A DNA stretch of 64,000 nucleotides from Flavobacteriales bacterium UBA1986 (GTDB lineage Bacteria > Bacteroidota > Bacteroidia > Flavobacteriales_G > Salibacteraceae). The stretch covers positions 42,592-106,591 of the forward strand of contig DDDG01000027.1 of NCBI GenBank assembly GCA_002336245.1, in the 5' to 3' direction. Positions 28,110 to 37,435 of this stretch are shown piece by piece (position 1 is the first letter of the stretch; each line of letters starts with the position of its first letter). Under the pieces are notes generated by a model that did not search any database, had not been told where the DNA came from, and saw only the letters and a list, made by a program, of their open reading frames with translations. The position numbers and the translations under genes are program-made.

Positions 28110-28478
28110 TCAAGCCCCAAACTCGCCAGTGGCAAGCATCACTAACGTACAAGCCTCAATCGACTCTATACCTTGAGCATCTGCTAGGGCAACAAGCTCC
28201 GGATTCTCCGTTCCCGGATTGAAGATGATGCGCTTGGGCTTTTGGGATAGGATGTAATCGTAGTACTGAACTTGATTTGTCGGGTTTAGGTAGAGTGTTA
28301 CCGTATCGACGTCTTCGTAAGTTTTAAAATCATTGTCGATGGGAACGCCGTCGATTTCCCCTTTTCGGATTCCTACGGGTAGAACCTCATGTCCAAATTT
28401 GAGCAGGCGTTTGGTGGCTATGTTGCCGTAACGAGCTTCGTTGGTATTGGCTCCTAGGATGAGGGTTCTTTTACTCAT
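28110..28478 (-). CDS. CoA-binding domain protein (YccU-like)
   Basis: A 122-residue single Rossmann domain of the CoA-binding family. The start MSKRTLILGANTNEARYGN holds the nucleotide-binding loop, and the pattern ends in IIFNPGTENPELVALA and SIEACTLVMLATGEF. Its length equals that of stand-alone bacterial members. A physiological role has not been settled for this family. The start codon overlaps the NlpC/P60 stop by 4 bases (28475-28478), so the two proteins are co-translated. Confidence 0.9.
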   Translation of the reverse strand: MSKRTLILGANTNEARYGNIATKRLLKFGHEVLPVGIRKGEIDGVPIDNDFKTYEDVDTVTLYLNPTNQVQYYDYILSQKPKRIIFNPGTENPELVALADAQGIESIEACTLVMLATGEFGA

Positions 28479-29245
28479 TTGATGATTCTCTTCAGCAGAC
28501 GCAGTCGGTGCGTGTAAGTTCCATTCTCTTCATGGAAAATCCCTTGATGATCGATCCGATCGATGCGCACTTTGCCCGAGGCGTGAATGATGTGCTGAGC
28601 ATCGATGAGGATTCCCACATGGGTGATCTTCCCGTTTTCATTGTCAAAGAAAGCCAAATCACCTGCTTGTCCTTCTTCCACGAAGGAAAGAGTGTCCCCA
28701 ATGTCGGCTTGCTGATATGCATCACGTGGAAGGAAGATTCCATTGAGGCGAAACACCACCTGCACAAAGCCCGAGCAATCGATGCCAAAAGGGCCTTTAC
28801 CTCCCCACAAATAGGGCGCATTGAGATACATATAGGCGTCTTCGATGAGCTTCGGTCGCTGCGTTTTTTCCTTCAGCGCTTTGCAGGAAGTTTGAACCGA
28901 GAATTCTTGTCCGGCAATCTCAAAACGATCGGCGGCTGGCAGCACACTGCCCATCAAGAGTGTTCTTACAGAGTCTTCCGCTTGTAGGATTCCAACCAGT
29001 TCAGAGCTTCCGAAGAGTTTGCTTTTGGTATTGAGTTGTTTGTATTCGGCGCCGTTGATTTCCGTGAGCTGTTTGGGATCTACCCAGCATTCATAATCAT
29101 CGAAGCTGGTTCTGATCATCCACCACTTCTCTTCTTTCTCGAGAATCTCGCAGGTTTCTCCAAAGAGCAATTGCGTCACCATCTCGGAAGCATCGGCTGC
29201 TTCTGCGCGGCAGGGAATTACGGATAAGAGACAAACGGCATGCAT
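28475..29245 (-). CDS. NlpC/P60 (C40) peptidase with N-terminal SH3-type domains
   Basis: A 256-residue cysteine peptidase that probably cuts peptidoglycan stem peptides, as in the Bacteroidota dipeptidyl-peptidase VI/YkfC group. Residues 1-120 hold bacterial SH3-like domains (SEMVTQLLFGETCEILEKEE). The catalytic domain has Cys157 in GIDCSGFVQVVF, His209 in KITHVGIL and His at about 221 (QHIIHASG). There is no obvious signal peptide: the start MHAVCLLSVIPCRAEAADAS aligns directly with family N-termini, so it may act in the cytoplasm in peptide recycling. ATG 29245 lies 4 bases downstream of a TACTTTCG box. It is coupled to the CoA-binding gene. Confidence 0.92.
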   Translation of the reverse strand: MHAVCLLSVIPCRAEAADASEMVTQLLFGETCEILEKEEKWWMIRTSFDDYECWVDPKQLTEINGAEYKQLNTKSKLFGSSELVGILQAEDSVRTLLMGSVLPAADRFEIAGQEFSVQTSCKALKEKTQRPKLIEDAYMYLNAPYLWGGKGPFGIDCSGFVQVVFRLNGIFLPRDAYQQADIGDTLSFVEEGQAGDLAFFDNENGKITHVGILIDAQHIIHASGKVRIDRIDHQGIFHEENGTYTHRLRLLKRIIK

Positions 29246-29249
29246 AGAA

Positions 29250-29257
29250 CGAAAGTA
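29250..29257 (-). promoter_or_regulatory. TACTTTCG -7-like box for the NlpC/P60 gene
   Basis: On the minus strand TACTTTCG (29257 to 29250) ends 4 bases before ATG 29245. The same octamer precedes the adhesin gene at 17997-18004 with 5-base spacing. Confidence 0.45.
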
Positions 29258-30219
29258 ATGCCTCTGTTCTTCGCTTCATCGCTCGATTGATAATTCCTTC
29301 AATATGGGAATGTGGAAAGGTGTAGACCCGCCATCGCTCTGCTCTTTCGGGCAGGCCCGTGATCGCTTCGCTCTTTCGGGCAAGTGTGCGAATTTGGAAA
29401 TATGAAAATTGATCATTTACCACAGTCAGGCTGAGCTCGTCGAAGCCTCGTTAATCAATCCTTACTCGTCAACCCTTCGACAAGCTCAGGGTGACTGTAT
29501 GAGAGTGGAGAGTGAGAGTGATCCGCCTCTGCTTCGCAGATTCGGACAGGGAGTGAGAGTGAGAAAAATCAACAATTCGTAACTCGTAATTTAAAAATGA
29601 GAGTTGAGTATTATAGCACAACAACAAACGGCCAATTGGTAAAAGCTCTGTAGAAAATAGCGAAGCGGAGCGTTAATATCCATTTAGAATTTAAATGGAT
29701 TAGCTCAATGAGCGTCATTTTCGAGGAGGTATTTCCTGGCCCTTGCTGTTTTGCTTCCTTTTGGCGCCCCAAAAGGAAGGCCCGTCTGGCAAGACAAAAA
29801 GAAAGATTGCCTAAGTGAAGTAAACCAGCCCTTCGACCGCTCCTCCGCTAAAGCTAGGGCCTACGCGGAGGCTCAGGAACTCGTTATCAGAAATCAACAA
29901 CCGAGCTTGCGAGCTCATCGAACGAAGAGAGATAATCGACAATCGGTAATCAATAATTAACAAATCCACTTCAACAGGCTAAGTCTGCTCCTGCGGCCGA
30001 AGCCTTAGGCGCGGGACTAAACGAAGCCCGAGAAAGATAAGCGCCCTTCGACAGGCTCAGGGTGACTGAGGTGGAGTGTTAGAGTGATGGGGTGAAACCT
30101 TAACCAACTAGCACCCCACATCCTGAGTGACCTCCTGAGCTTGACGAAGGGTTAACGAAGGACGAGGGGACGAAACCAGTAATCGGTAATCAGTGATTGA
30201 TCATCGCTAATCGAAAAAA
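29258..30219. repeat. Repeat-rich intergenic region (REP-like copies, partial C3 module, ATAATCG units)
   Basis: This spacer of about 960 bases shows no believable gene. It holds a second near-full copy of the REP-like unit with its loop (29431-29495), a module similar to the end of B2 (29625-29670), a partial C3 module (29736-29789 with the fold-back CTTCCTTTTGGCGCCCC/AAAAGGAAG), one REP half (30045-30064), the 40-base element 30122-30161 and GTAATCGGTAATCAGTGATT units at the end. A 69-codon frame at 29751 lies inside C3 and is rejected. Confidence 0.7.
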
Positions 30220-32190
30220 CTACTCCTTCTCCAACACCAAAACGATCTTATTGAAGTCGGCGGCGGCGTTGATCACCTTGATGAAATTGGCGTGCGTTTC
30301 AAGTGGGTAAGAAATGTCGCGGTAGTATTCGATGACTTTTACTTTCAATAGATTTCCTTCCAAGGTGTAAGTCGAGGTAAAGGTCATCCGACGCTCTCCA
30401 TCCACTTCATAGAAGATGTCCATGTTCAAGTCCTTAGGGTTTTTGATGGTATAACCTTCAGGAATCTCAAACTCCAAGCGACGGTCGTACATGTGGTTGT
30501 ATGAATTTTCGATCGGCAGAACACGCTTTTTCTCTTGGTACATCTCTACTTGAGAGCCAATCGACAATCCGATTTTAAAAATGTAATTCGGACCGGCCTT
30601 TTCGAGCAGGGAATTGGCTTTCACCTTTCCACTCAAAATCATCGGGTTCACCATGATGTCTTCCTCATCTATGTTCTCAGCTGAAAAGCTCAACATTTCA
30701 TCTTCACCTTCGGAAGCTTTCAAAAGACTCTCTCCTACTTCACGCTGACTCTCTTCTGGAATCAATTTGAAAGCACCTTGAAGAAAAGAAGCACTCAAAC
30801 CCGTCATTTCGCGCGTCACATCCATCTCAATGGAGGTCTTATCGTCGCTCATCTTCATCTTCAAAGTCAGGTTGTCCTGATTTTCTAGGTATTCGCTGGC
30901 TGGGATGTATTCAACGCTTCCCAATCCGGTCTGAAGGTCGCCAATGCTGACCTCTTCAATAAAAAGACCGTAGTTGTTTGAATACTCCGCAGGCACAAAA
31001 CCCAATCGAAACAGCTCTTCACCGGGCGCTAGAAACTTGTCCATGTCTGGGAAATAGAAAAAGTACTCCTGCAGATTCGCGTAGGACTCAAAGTCCTTGT
31101 CGAACAAGGCTTCATTGCGGTCGCAGGTGAGCACAACCTTGTATTTGATGTTGTGCTCCTTAAACATGGCCATGAAAAGCGTCATCAGACCATTCTGGTT
31201 GGTGATCTTATCGTCTAGAATTCGTGGAATCTCTAAATAGTCTTCACCCAGACTTTCATAAACAGCGATGTTCCGTTTGATGTAAGACTCAATCTTACGA
31301 ACCTTTTCCTCCTCGCTTCCATTCAACTTAAGCTCCTTGGAAAGCTTTTTCACTCGTTTCAAATCCGACTTCGAAAGCTTTGGGTGAAGGTTCTGGTAAA
31401 TGCTCTGCGCTGCCTTGGCATATGATGTCACTGCATTGCTGGAGGTGGATACATTCTCATCCAGCTTGAACTCAAGACGCATCAACGAACGCTGATAGGG
31501 GGCGTACTTCTCTTCGTCCATGGCTTCGATGCGTGTATCGGCCATCTTGTACACCATTCGCTTTTTGTCGGTGGTGTCGGGAAGAACTTCTGTAAGTCCG
31601 TTGTAGGATTTGAAGCCAAAACGCAAATTCTTGGGTGCATAAAGCTCAAAGCCAGCAGCCTCCACTGGTACGTCTTTTTGAAAACTGATGCGGCGACCGG
31701 AGTAACTCGGGATGCGCTTGGTGGTGTAGAGAAATTCGATCTCCGACCCCAATTCGGCTCCTTCGATGGCGAAGAACTTATAAGCACCCTGCGCCTCCAA
31801 GTCGCTCACTTCTTTGATGTTCTCTTTATTGAACTCGGTCACTTCCCCATTGGGCTTGATCACCCGTGCTTTCGCGTCTATGAGCTCAATAGCTCGGTTC
31901 ATGGAGATGTAAACTTTGTTGTTTCGCTGAATCGCATTGCTGGAATTCACCTTGATCTTCTTGTGCCAGGTGAAGTACTCCAACAGAGCATTATTGAAGC
32001 CTGGATCGTAGTAGAACTCAACAATCATCTTCTCCTTCAAAACCACTTCCAAAGCCTCCGAAGAGTCGCGATCTGTTTTGGTAATTGCAGGCTTTTCGGC
32101 CCAATCGTATTCTGTGTGTGCGAAGGCTTGTGCAAAGCCAGAACTCATGCCGAGGAGCATGAACAGGCAAAATCCGAGGTGTTTTATCAT
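30220..32190 (-). CDS. DUF3857 protein with degenerate transglutaminase-like domain
   Basis: A 656-residue exported protein. ATG 32190 overlaps the upstream stop by 4 bases (ATGA) and opens signal peptide MIKHLGFCLFMLLGMSSGFA; the longer ATG 32259 would run deep into the upstream gene. Residues about 50-270 match DUF3857 (EVSDLEAQGAYKFFAIEGAE), then a transglutaminase-like region in which the sites aligned to the neighbour's Cys-His-Asp read ITNQNGLM, NLQEYFFYF and FPDMDKF, so the catalytic Cys and His are missing. A C-terminal beta domain follows. It is probably a non-enzymatic partner of its active neighbour; the function of the family is not known. Confidence 0.85.
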   Translation of the reverse strand: MIKHLGFCLFMLLGMSSGFAQAFAHTEYDWAEKPAITKTDRDSSEALEVVLKEKMIVEFYYDPGFNNALLEYFTWHKKIKVNSSNAIQRNNKVYISMNRAIELIDAKARVIKPNGEVTEFNKENIKEVSDLEAQGAYKFFAIEGAELGSEIEFLYTTKRIPSYSGRRISFQKDVPVEAAGFELYAPKNLRFGFKSYNGLTEVLPDTTDKKRMVYKMADTRIEAMDEEKYAPYQRSLMRLEFKLDENVSTSSNAVTSYAKAAQSIYQNLHPKLSKSDLKRVKKLSKELKLNGSEEEKVRKIESYIKRNIAVYESLGEDYLEIPRILDDKITNQNGLMTLFMAMFKEHNIKYKVVLTCDRNEALFDKDFESYANLQEYFFYFPDMDKFLAPGEELFRLGFVPAEYSNNYGLFIEEVSIGDLQTGLGSVEYIPASEYLENQDNLTLKMKMSDDKTSIEMDVTREMTGLSASFLQGAFKLIPEESQREVGESLLKASEGEDEMLSFSAENIDEEDIMVNPMILSGKVKANSLLEKAGPNYIFKIGLSIGSQVEMYQEKKRVLPIENSYNHMYDRRLEFEIPEGYTIKNPKDLNMDIFYEVDGERRMTFTSTYTLEGNLLKVKVIEYYRDISYPLETHANFIKVINAAADFNKIVLVLEKE

Positions 32191-34127
32191 CGGGGTTCTT
32201 TTGAGAGGACGATGGACTCGTTGTAGACTTGATTCAGTTTGCTGATCATTGAGTTCCACTCGTCAAATTCATGTTTCTTGATGATGCGCAGATCTACGCG
32301 AATCTCAGAATCGAGTACAATCTTATTCTCGAATCTGGTGTAAGAAATGTCGAAACCAAAACTTCCATCCTTCGACTTAAAGCTGCTGGCCTCAGGAAGG
32401 TAACTGGCCTGATAAGACTCGGGAAGTTCGATCTCGTAGTGATTCCCCAACTGAAGTCGGTACCTGCGCTCGAAGTCGTACTTGCGGTTTGCCGTATCTA
32501 TCTTCAAACCAGCCAAGTCGCGCTCCATGTGAGGATTGAAGTACATATTGTCTTCGTAGGTGGTCACATACGAAGCTACTTCGCCAGCGTAGGTAATGCG
32601 CAATTCCTTTTCTCGCTCGCCCAAATTTCCCAACTCGAAACTGGTTAGGTTGAAGCTGTTGTTTCCAAAACTCAAAAGGCTGCGTAGGTAATCTTCACGC
32701 TCTTCTTTCGAACGGTTCATCAAGCGTTGCTGAATTTCAAAGTTGTTGTAACCCCGCAGTTGACTCACGCCACGCGCCACAAGCTTTCCTTCTTCTATGC
32801 GTGCAAAAATGCTGTCCACTCCCCCGTTTCGATCTACGGCAACGTCGGCCACCTCAGCGACTTCATACTCACCCGGACCTTTACTCAAGAGCACTTCCTT
32901 TCCTTGAATGAAGGAACTCGGTGTTCCCATTGGCAGAAATTCGGAGGTGGCGTCTAGGAAGTAATATTCGTTGCCAGATTTATAGGTGGCAATCATGTGA
33001 TTGTCGACGTAGGGCGAAGGAACTTCGTGATAGCTGTAAGGAATGTCGTTGGTTCCAACCCAGCTGATGTAAGACTCAATTCCTGCAATGCCCAGCATGG
33101 TATTGATGATGCTCGACATGCCCTTGCAATCGCCGTAGCGCTCTTCGCACACCAAACTGGCATCCTTGGGTACGTAACCTTGCATGCCTTCCTCAATGGC
33201 AATGTAGCGGATGTTGTCCTGAACCCAGTAATAGACTTGTTCTACCTTTTCCAATTCGGTCATATCCTTCTTGGATAAAAGGCTATCGACGATGCTTTTG
33301 AGCTCATTGGAAGGCGAAGAATTGAGGCCTTTCACATTCTCGTAATACCAAGCGTAGAGATCATCGAGTGTTCCTAAAACATCCTTCTTCACTCCATCAA
33401 CTTCATATTCTTCAATGAAGAGGATGATGTGCGGTTCGGCATAGGAAATGCTCGGAGCCGAATTCTCTGAACGCATCTTATCGAGGTTCTCGGCTTTCCA
33501 GGTGTAAATCCTGTTCTTTCCTTTTTCTTCTTTCGTAAGCGTGAGGCCAATGCCATTCGTGTGAAACTCTTTAAAGGTGACTTTCACATTTTTGGGAAAG
33601 CTGAGTTTCATCTCGCTTTCTTCAACAGGCAGGAATGATGAGAAGTAAAAAATTCCAAAAAAGCGTGGATCAGTAATGTGTTTGGTGCACTGCATTTTGG
33701 TTCTTGCACCTTTCACCAATCCTGGGTAATAGAACTTGATCAGTTTGCTGTCGTCGAAAAAAACGTGGTCGGAAAACTCCTCCACCGTTTGAAACTCCTC
33801 AACCTTCCGCTCCTTGTATTTCTTGCCATTCGGAATGTAGCTCGCCGCGTGAATGTTGTCTACTTGTGTGAAATGTGAGAAGTGGATGTTGTCTTCTACA
33901 TAGAAACGTGCATTGTCGTTCAGCAGCAAACGCTCTTCGTTTATTCGACTTTCAATTCCGAGCTCGCCCGATTTATTGAATGCAATTTGAACGTCTTCAG
34001 CTTTTTTGAGAATGACACCGTTTTCTTTGGGGTACTTCGCGCTGAAGTATTCGAGCAAATCTGCTGATTGCGCCCCCAGGAATTGCGCAAGACCAACAAA
34101 GATTAAACTCAGACTAAATTTTCTCAT
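32187..34127 (-). CDS. DUF3857/transglutaminase-like protein with intact catalytic triad
   Basis: A 646-residue exported protein with signal peptide (MRKFSLSLIFVGLAQFLGAQ), an N-terminal DUF3857 domain (about residues 50-240) and a transglutaminase-like core with Cys334 in RYGDCKGMSS, His377 in DNHMIA and Asp392 in FLDATSE. A C-terminal beta domain of about 230 residues follows. The core could catalyse amide-bond hydrolysis or crosslinking in the periplasm; the substrate is unknown. The gene overlaps by 4 bases both the MORN-repeat gene upstream (34124-34127) and the degenerate paralogue downstream (32187-32190), a sign of matched production. Confidence 0.88.
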   Translation of the reverse strand: MRKFSLSLIFVGLAQFLGAQSADLLEYFSAKYPKENGVILKKAEDVQIAFNKSGELGIESRINEERLLLNDNARFYVEDNIHFSHFTQVDNIHAASYIPNGKKYKERKVEEFQTVEEFSDHVFFDDSKLIKFYYPGLVKGARTKMQCTKHITDPRFFGIFYFSSFLPVEESEMKLSFPKNVKVTFKEFHTNGIGLTLTKEEKGKNRIYTWKAENLDKMRSENSAPSISYAEPHIILFIEEYEVDGVKKDVLGTLDDLYAWYYENVKGLNSSPSNELKSIVDSLLSKKDMTELEKVEQVYYWVQDNIRYIAIEEGMQGYVPKDASLVCEERYGDCKGMSSIINTMLGIAGIESYISWVGTNDIPYSYHEVPSPYVDNHMIATYKSGNEYYFLDATSEFLPMGTPSSFIQGKEVLLSKGPGEYEVAEVADVAVDRNGGVDSIFARIEEGKLVARGVSQLRGYNNFEIQQRLMNRSKEEREDYLRSLLSFGNNSFNLTSFELGNLGEREKELRITYAGEVASYVTTYEDNMYFNPHMERDLAGLKIDTANRKYDFERRYRLQLGNHYEIELPESYQASYLPEASSFKSKDGSFGFDISYTRFENKIVLDSEIRVDLRIIKKHEFDEWNSMISKLNQVYNESIVLSKEPR

Positions 34128-37100
34128 TTCGACCCAATCAGACTTCCGTCGTGGTAGTGTTCTGTTTTAAGCAAATTCCCCTCGGAATCGTAGAGCTTTT
34201 GTTCGCCATACCTTCTTCCCAAAAGGAAATTGCTTTCCTCTTTGAGTTTGCCGTTGCGATGATAGTAAGTGCACACTCCATGCCGATTCCCAAAGTAATA
34301 CTCTTCAACAGAACGTTCGTTGCCATTCGAGTAGTATTCAGTTGAACGTCCTTGGAGCTCTCCGTGTTCAAAAGTACTCTCTTCCATCTTCTTACCGTCG
34401 GGATAATAGATGGTGAACGCACCTTCTAGGAAAGAATTAACATACTCGAAGCTGGCGGAGATCTTTCCATTTGGATAGCGCGATTCAATTTTCGCACTGC
34501 CCCCAACGATGGGAATGGCATCTACCAAAGCCCCTTTGCTCTTCTCATAACTGAATGAAATCAATTTTCCATATTCATGAAAACGCACAAGGTAGACATC
34601 GCCTTCCTCGCTCAAGTAGGTGGATTTCCCATGTCGCTCACCATTTAAATAGGGCTTCAAAGAAGAGAGTTTGCCATTGGGATAATAGGTCTTCCAATCA
34701 CCCACTTGTTTTCCGTACTGGTATGCGCCCTCACTTTTCAAACCGCCTTCACGGTAGTACCATTTCCAAGGACCTGTGCGCTCATCTCGAATGAAGGTCC
34801 CAACGGTCTTGAGTTTCTTTTCTGGATAATACCACTTCCACTCGGACTCATCCATTCCATGCAAACGCAAACCTTCCGTTTCCACTTCAGCAAGTCCGTT
34901 CAGCCACTGGAACATTCCATTTCCATATCCATTTCTATAGCTGCCGCGCATGCGCACGCTGCCATCCGGATGATGGTACTCAACCACCTGAATCGTATCG
35001 AGAATGGGATGCACATCCAGAGTATCGCCCACCAAATCGTATTCAATCAAACTCAGGAGGTAACCTTCTTGAACGAGATTTTCCAAGTACTTCTTTCCGT
35101 CTTCGTTGTAAAATTCCTGCACATCTTCCTGACTGCCATCGATGTAGAATTTCTTCGAGGCCAAAGTTCCATCGGAATAGTACGCTTTCCATATACCCGA
35201 TCTGCCGTCGGCGGTCATCCAACCTTCATCTTTCAACTGACCGTTGGCATGAAACTCCTCGTAATAGCCATTCATATCTCCATTGAGATAATTCACGCTG
35301 TACTTCAGCTGTCCGTTCGGGTAGAAAGATCTGTATAGGCCCGAAAGTTCTCCCGCACTGTAGAGTTCTATGGCACTAATGATTCCGTACTCGTCGTAGT
35401 AATTCCATTCACCTTCCTTCTGGTTCCGAGAATAATTTCCTGTAAACCACTTGCTGCCGTCGACTCGATCTACCTCAAGCCAGAGTTTGCCAGATTTCGT
35501 TTGAGCTTCGCGCAGCATCTTACCATCTGCGTCGTAATTCCTGAAGGACATCAATTCATCTTTCTTGTAGCTCAGATCAAATACGAGCTTTCCATTTTGA
35601 TCGTATTGCTTAAGCTTCCCTTCTTTATTCCCATCTTGGTCGAACTCGGTGCGGCTCTCTTTGATGCCTCCACGATAAAACTCTTCCCAGAGCCCAAGAG
35701 AGTTGCCATCTTTAAACTCACCCCGCTTTTGTACTTCCCCATTTTCATGAAAGTATTCCCAATCCCCAGTGGCCAGTCCATTTAGGTAATTCCCTTTGGT
35801 TCGTGTTTCTCCATTGGTGTGAAACTCTAAATAAGCTCCATTGAGTTTGCCTTCGGTGTAGAAAAACTCGCCGGATTTTTTGCCGTCCAGATAAAACTCA
35901 TAATAAGGTCCATCTACGGCTCCATCGAGGTACGTGCACCGCACTCTTGCCGAATCGGTGCCGTGGTAAAATTCCGCTGCCCCATTTCGCTCACCGAGCT
36001 CGTAGGGAATGTTTGTGTTCACATTACCCATCGGGAAATAGTGGTTCAAGAGGCTCAACTGCCCTTCTTTGTACTCTCGCTTTTGAATCGGCTTTCCTTG
36101 AATGCTGTAGCTCTCGTACACACCGACGAGTTTACCTGCTTCGTCAAATTCCAAACGTTCGTCGACGCGATCGTTCGGATGATACCAATACCATTCACCA
36201 ACCCTCTTACCATCTTTAAAACGGCCTTTGCTGCTGAGATTTCCCGACCAGTGATAGAATTCCCAATAACCCTCATTCTTATCGTTCAGCTTATTTCCTT
36301 TGGCTTGAAGTCGATTGCCTCGATAAAACCAATAGCTCAATTCACGCTCTTCGCCGTCCCAAAATTCTTTGTTCTGACCAAAAAATTCCTTCATTTCTAT
36401 CAAAGACCATTGTTCGTATTCCTCCGCCTTTGATTTATTCTTTTTGAGGAGCTTCTCGGTTTTGGGGTTCCCTATGCCACGAGAGCAGTAATAGGTATAA
36501 GCCCCAAAATATTCTTCTTCACGAAGTTTCAAGAAATAGGGCACGTAATATTTCATCCAGAAATCCTCACTCGTCTCATCGTACTCCATGGTTTCAAAGA
36601 GCACTTGCAGTTGGCGGTAAATCTGAAAATCGAGCTTACTCTGAAGTTTGTACGCTTTATTCAGGGCAATGCGATTGCGCAAGATCAAATCGGTTTTTTG
36701 ATAATTCCCTTTTCCAAAGTCAAGCTTTATGTCTTCCTTCTCGAACTCTCCTTTTAGAATGCTTTCTCCTAGAATGAGGTAGTTCACGGCTTGGGTGGTT
36801 TTCGCTCCTAAGCTCAGGGCCATGGCGATGCTCAAACCAGCTCGACTCAACTCGCCTTTTTTAGCCGCCATAAGAGCCAGCTTCAAATGAGAGCCCACAT
36901 GGTATGGGTTCAATTTCAGAACGGACTTGTAGATTTCAAAGGCCTCTTGGTGGAAGCCCGCATTCTCATAGGTAACTCCTTGATTGTACCTAAGTAAATA
37001 GCTCGCTGGGCAACGCTCAACAGCTTTCTCAAAAACTTTGAGTGCCGATTTATAATCTCCACCGCGATCAAGTGCAGTTCCCTTGATGTTGTAGAACTGA

Positions 37101-37426
37101 TCGATGTTGTCGATGTTGCGAAGAAGTCCTGTATTGCAAATTTGAATGGCTTCCTTGTAGCTGCTGTCTTCTAGGTAGCTTAAACAAATTTCGGCCAGCA
37201 TCCAATTGTAATTGGTGTCGCTTTTTTCAACCGTCAGAAAATGCTCTATCGCCTCTTTGTATTCGCCTTTATTGTGCAATTCGATGGCCTTCCTTATGAC
37301 CTCGCCAGAATTGAATGGAAGCTCTTGGGCCTGAGAAGGCATGAAGAGGAGAACTCCCATTAGGGCAAAAATGAACTGCTTGCTGTGAAGGCGCATTCTT
37401 TCAAAGATAGGGTTCAACGGCTTCAT
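34124..37426 (-). CDS. Exported TPR plus MORN-type (YwqK-like) repeat protein
   Basis: A protein of 1,100 residues (1,090 if translation begins at ATG 37396, which starts directly at the signal peptide MRLHSKQFIFALMGVLLFM). Residues about 40-250 are TPR-like (FNKGEYKEAIEHFLTVE pattern, then YNQGVTYENAGFHQEAFEIY). From about 370 to the end there are roughly two dozen repeats of about 23 residues of the form W-x-Y-Y-x-x-N-G-x-L-x-x-x-x-x-Y-x-x-G (KGEWNYYDEY..., FYPNGQLKYSVNYLNG, YYPNGKLSSLKPYLNG), as in MORN_2/YwqK proteins. Such repeats form long beta-stacks for binding. It is operonic with the two DUF3857 proteins; a scaffold role is inferred. Confidence 0.85.
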   Translation of the reverse strand: MKPLNPIFERMRLHSKQFIFALMGVLLFMPSQAQELPFNSGEVIRKAIELHNKGEYKEAIEHFLTVEKSDTNYNWMLAEICLSYLEDSSYKEAIQICNTGLLRNIDNIDQFYNIKGTALDRGGDYKSALKVFEKAVERCPASYLLRYNQGVTYENAGFHQEAFEIYKSVLKLNPYHVGSHLKLALMAAKKGELSRAGLSIAMALSLGAKTTQAVNYLILGESILKGEFEKEDIKLDFGKGNYQKTDLILRNRIALNKAYKLQSKLDFQIYRQLQVLFETMEYDETSEDFWMKYYVPYFLKLREEEYFGAYTYYCSRGIGNPKTEKLLKKNKSKAEEYEQWSLIEMKEFFGQNKEFWDGEERELSYWFYRGNRLQAKGNKLNDKNEGYWEFYHWSGNLSSKGRFKDGKRVGEWYWYHPNDRVDERLEFDEAGKLVGVYESYSIQGKPIQKREYKEGQLSLLNHYFPMGNVNTNIPYELGERNGAAEFYHGTDSARVRCTYLDGAVDGPYYEFYLDGKKSGEFFYTEGKLNGAYLEFHTNGETRTKGNYLNGLATGDWEYFHENGEVQKRGEFKDGNSLGLWEEFYRGGIKESRTEFDQDGNKEGKLKQYDQNGKLVFDLSYKKDELMSFRNYDADGKMLREAQTKSGKLWLEVDRVDGSKWFTGNYSRNQKEGEWNYYDEYGIISAIELYSAGELSGLYRSFYPNGQLKYSVNYLNGDMNGYYEEFHANGQLKDEGWMTADGRSGIWKAYYSDGTLASKKFYIDGSQEDVQEFYNEDGKKYLENLVQEGYLLSLIEYDLVGDTLDVHPILDTIQVVEYHHPDGSVRMRGSYRNGYGNGMFQWLNGLAEVETEGLRLHGMDESEWKWYYPEKKLKTVGTFIRDERTGPWKWYYREGGLKSEGAYQYGKQVGDWKTYYPNGKLSSLKPYLNGERHGKSTYLSEEGDVYLVRFHEYGKLISFSYEKSKGALVDAIPIVGGSAKIESRYPNGKISASFEYVNSFLEGAFTIYYPDGKKMEESTFEHGELQGRSTEYYSNGNERSVEEYYFGNRHGVCTYYHRNGKLKEESNFLLGRRYGEQKLYDSEGNLLKTEHYHDGSLIGSK

Positions 37427-37435
37427 CTATGGCTA

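Noticed and set aside
29751..29960. 69-codon plus-strand frame in the spacer after the NlpC/P60 gene
   Set aside because: It runs through a partial C3 module and ATAATCG-type units, has no family features and no promoter-like box.
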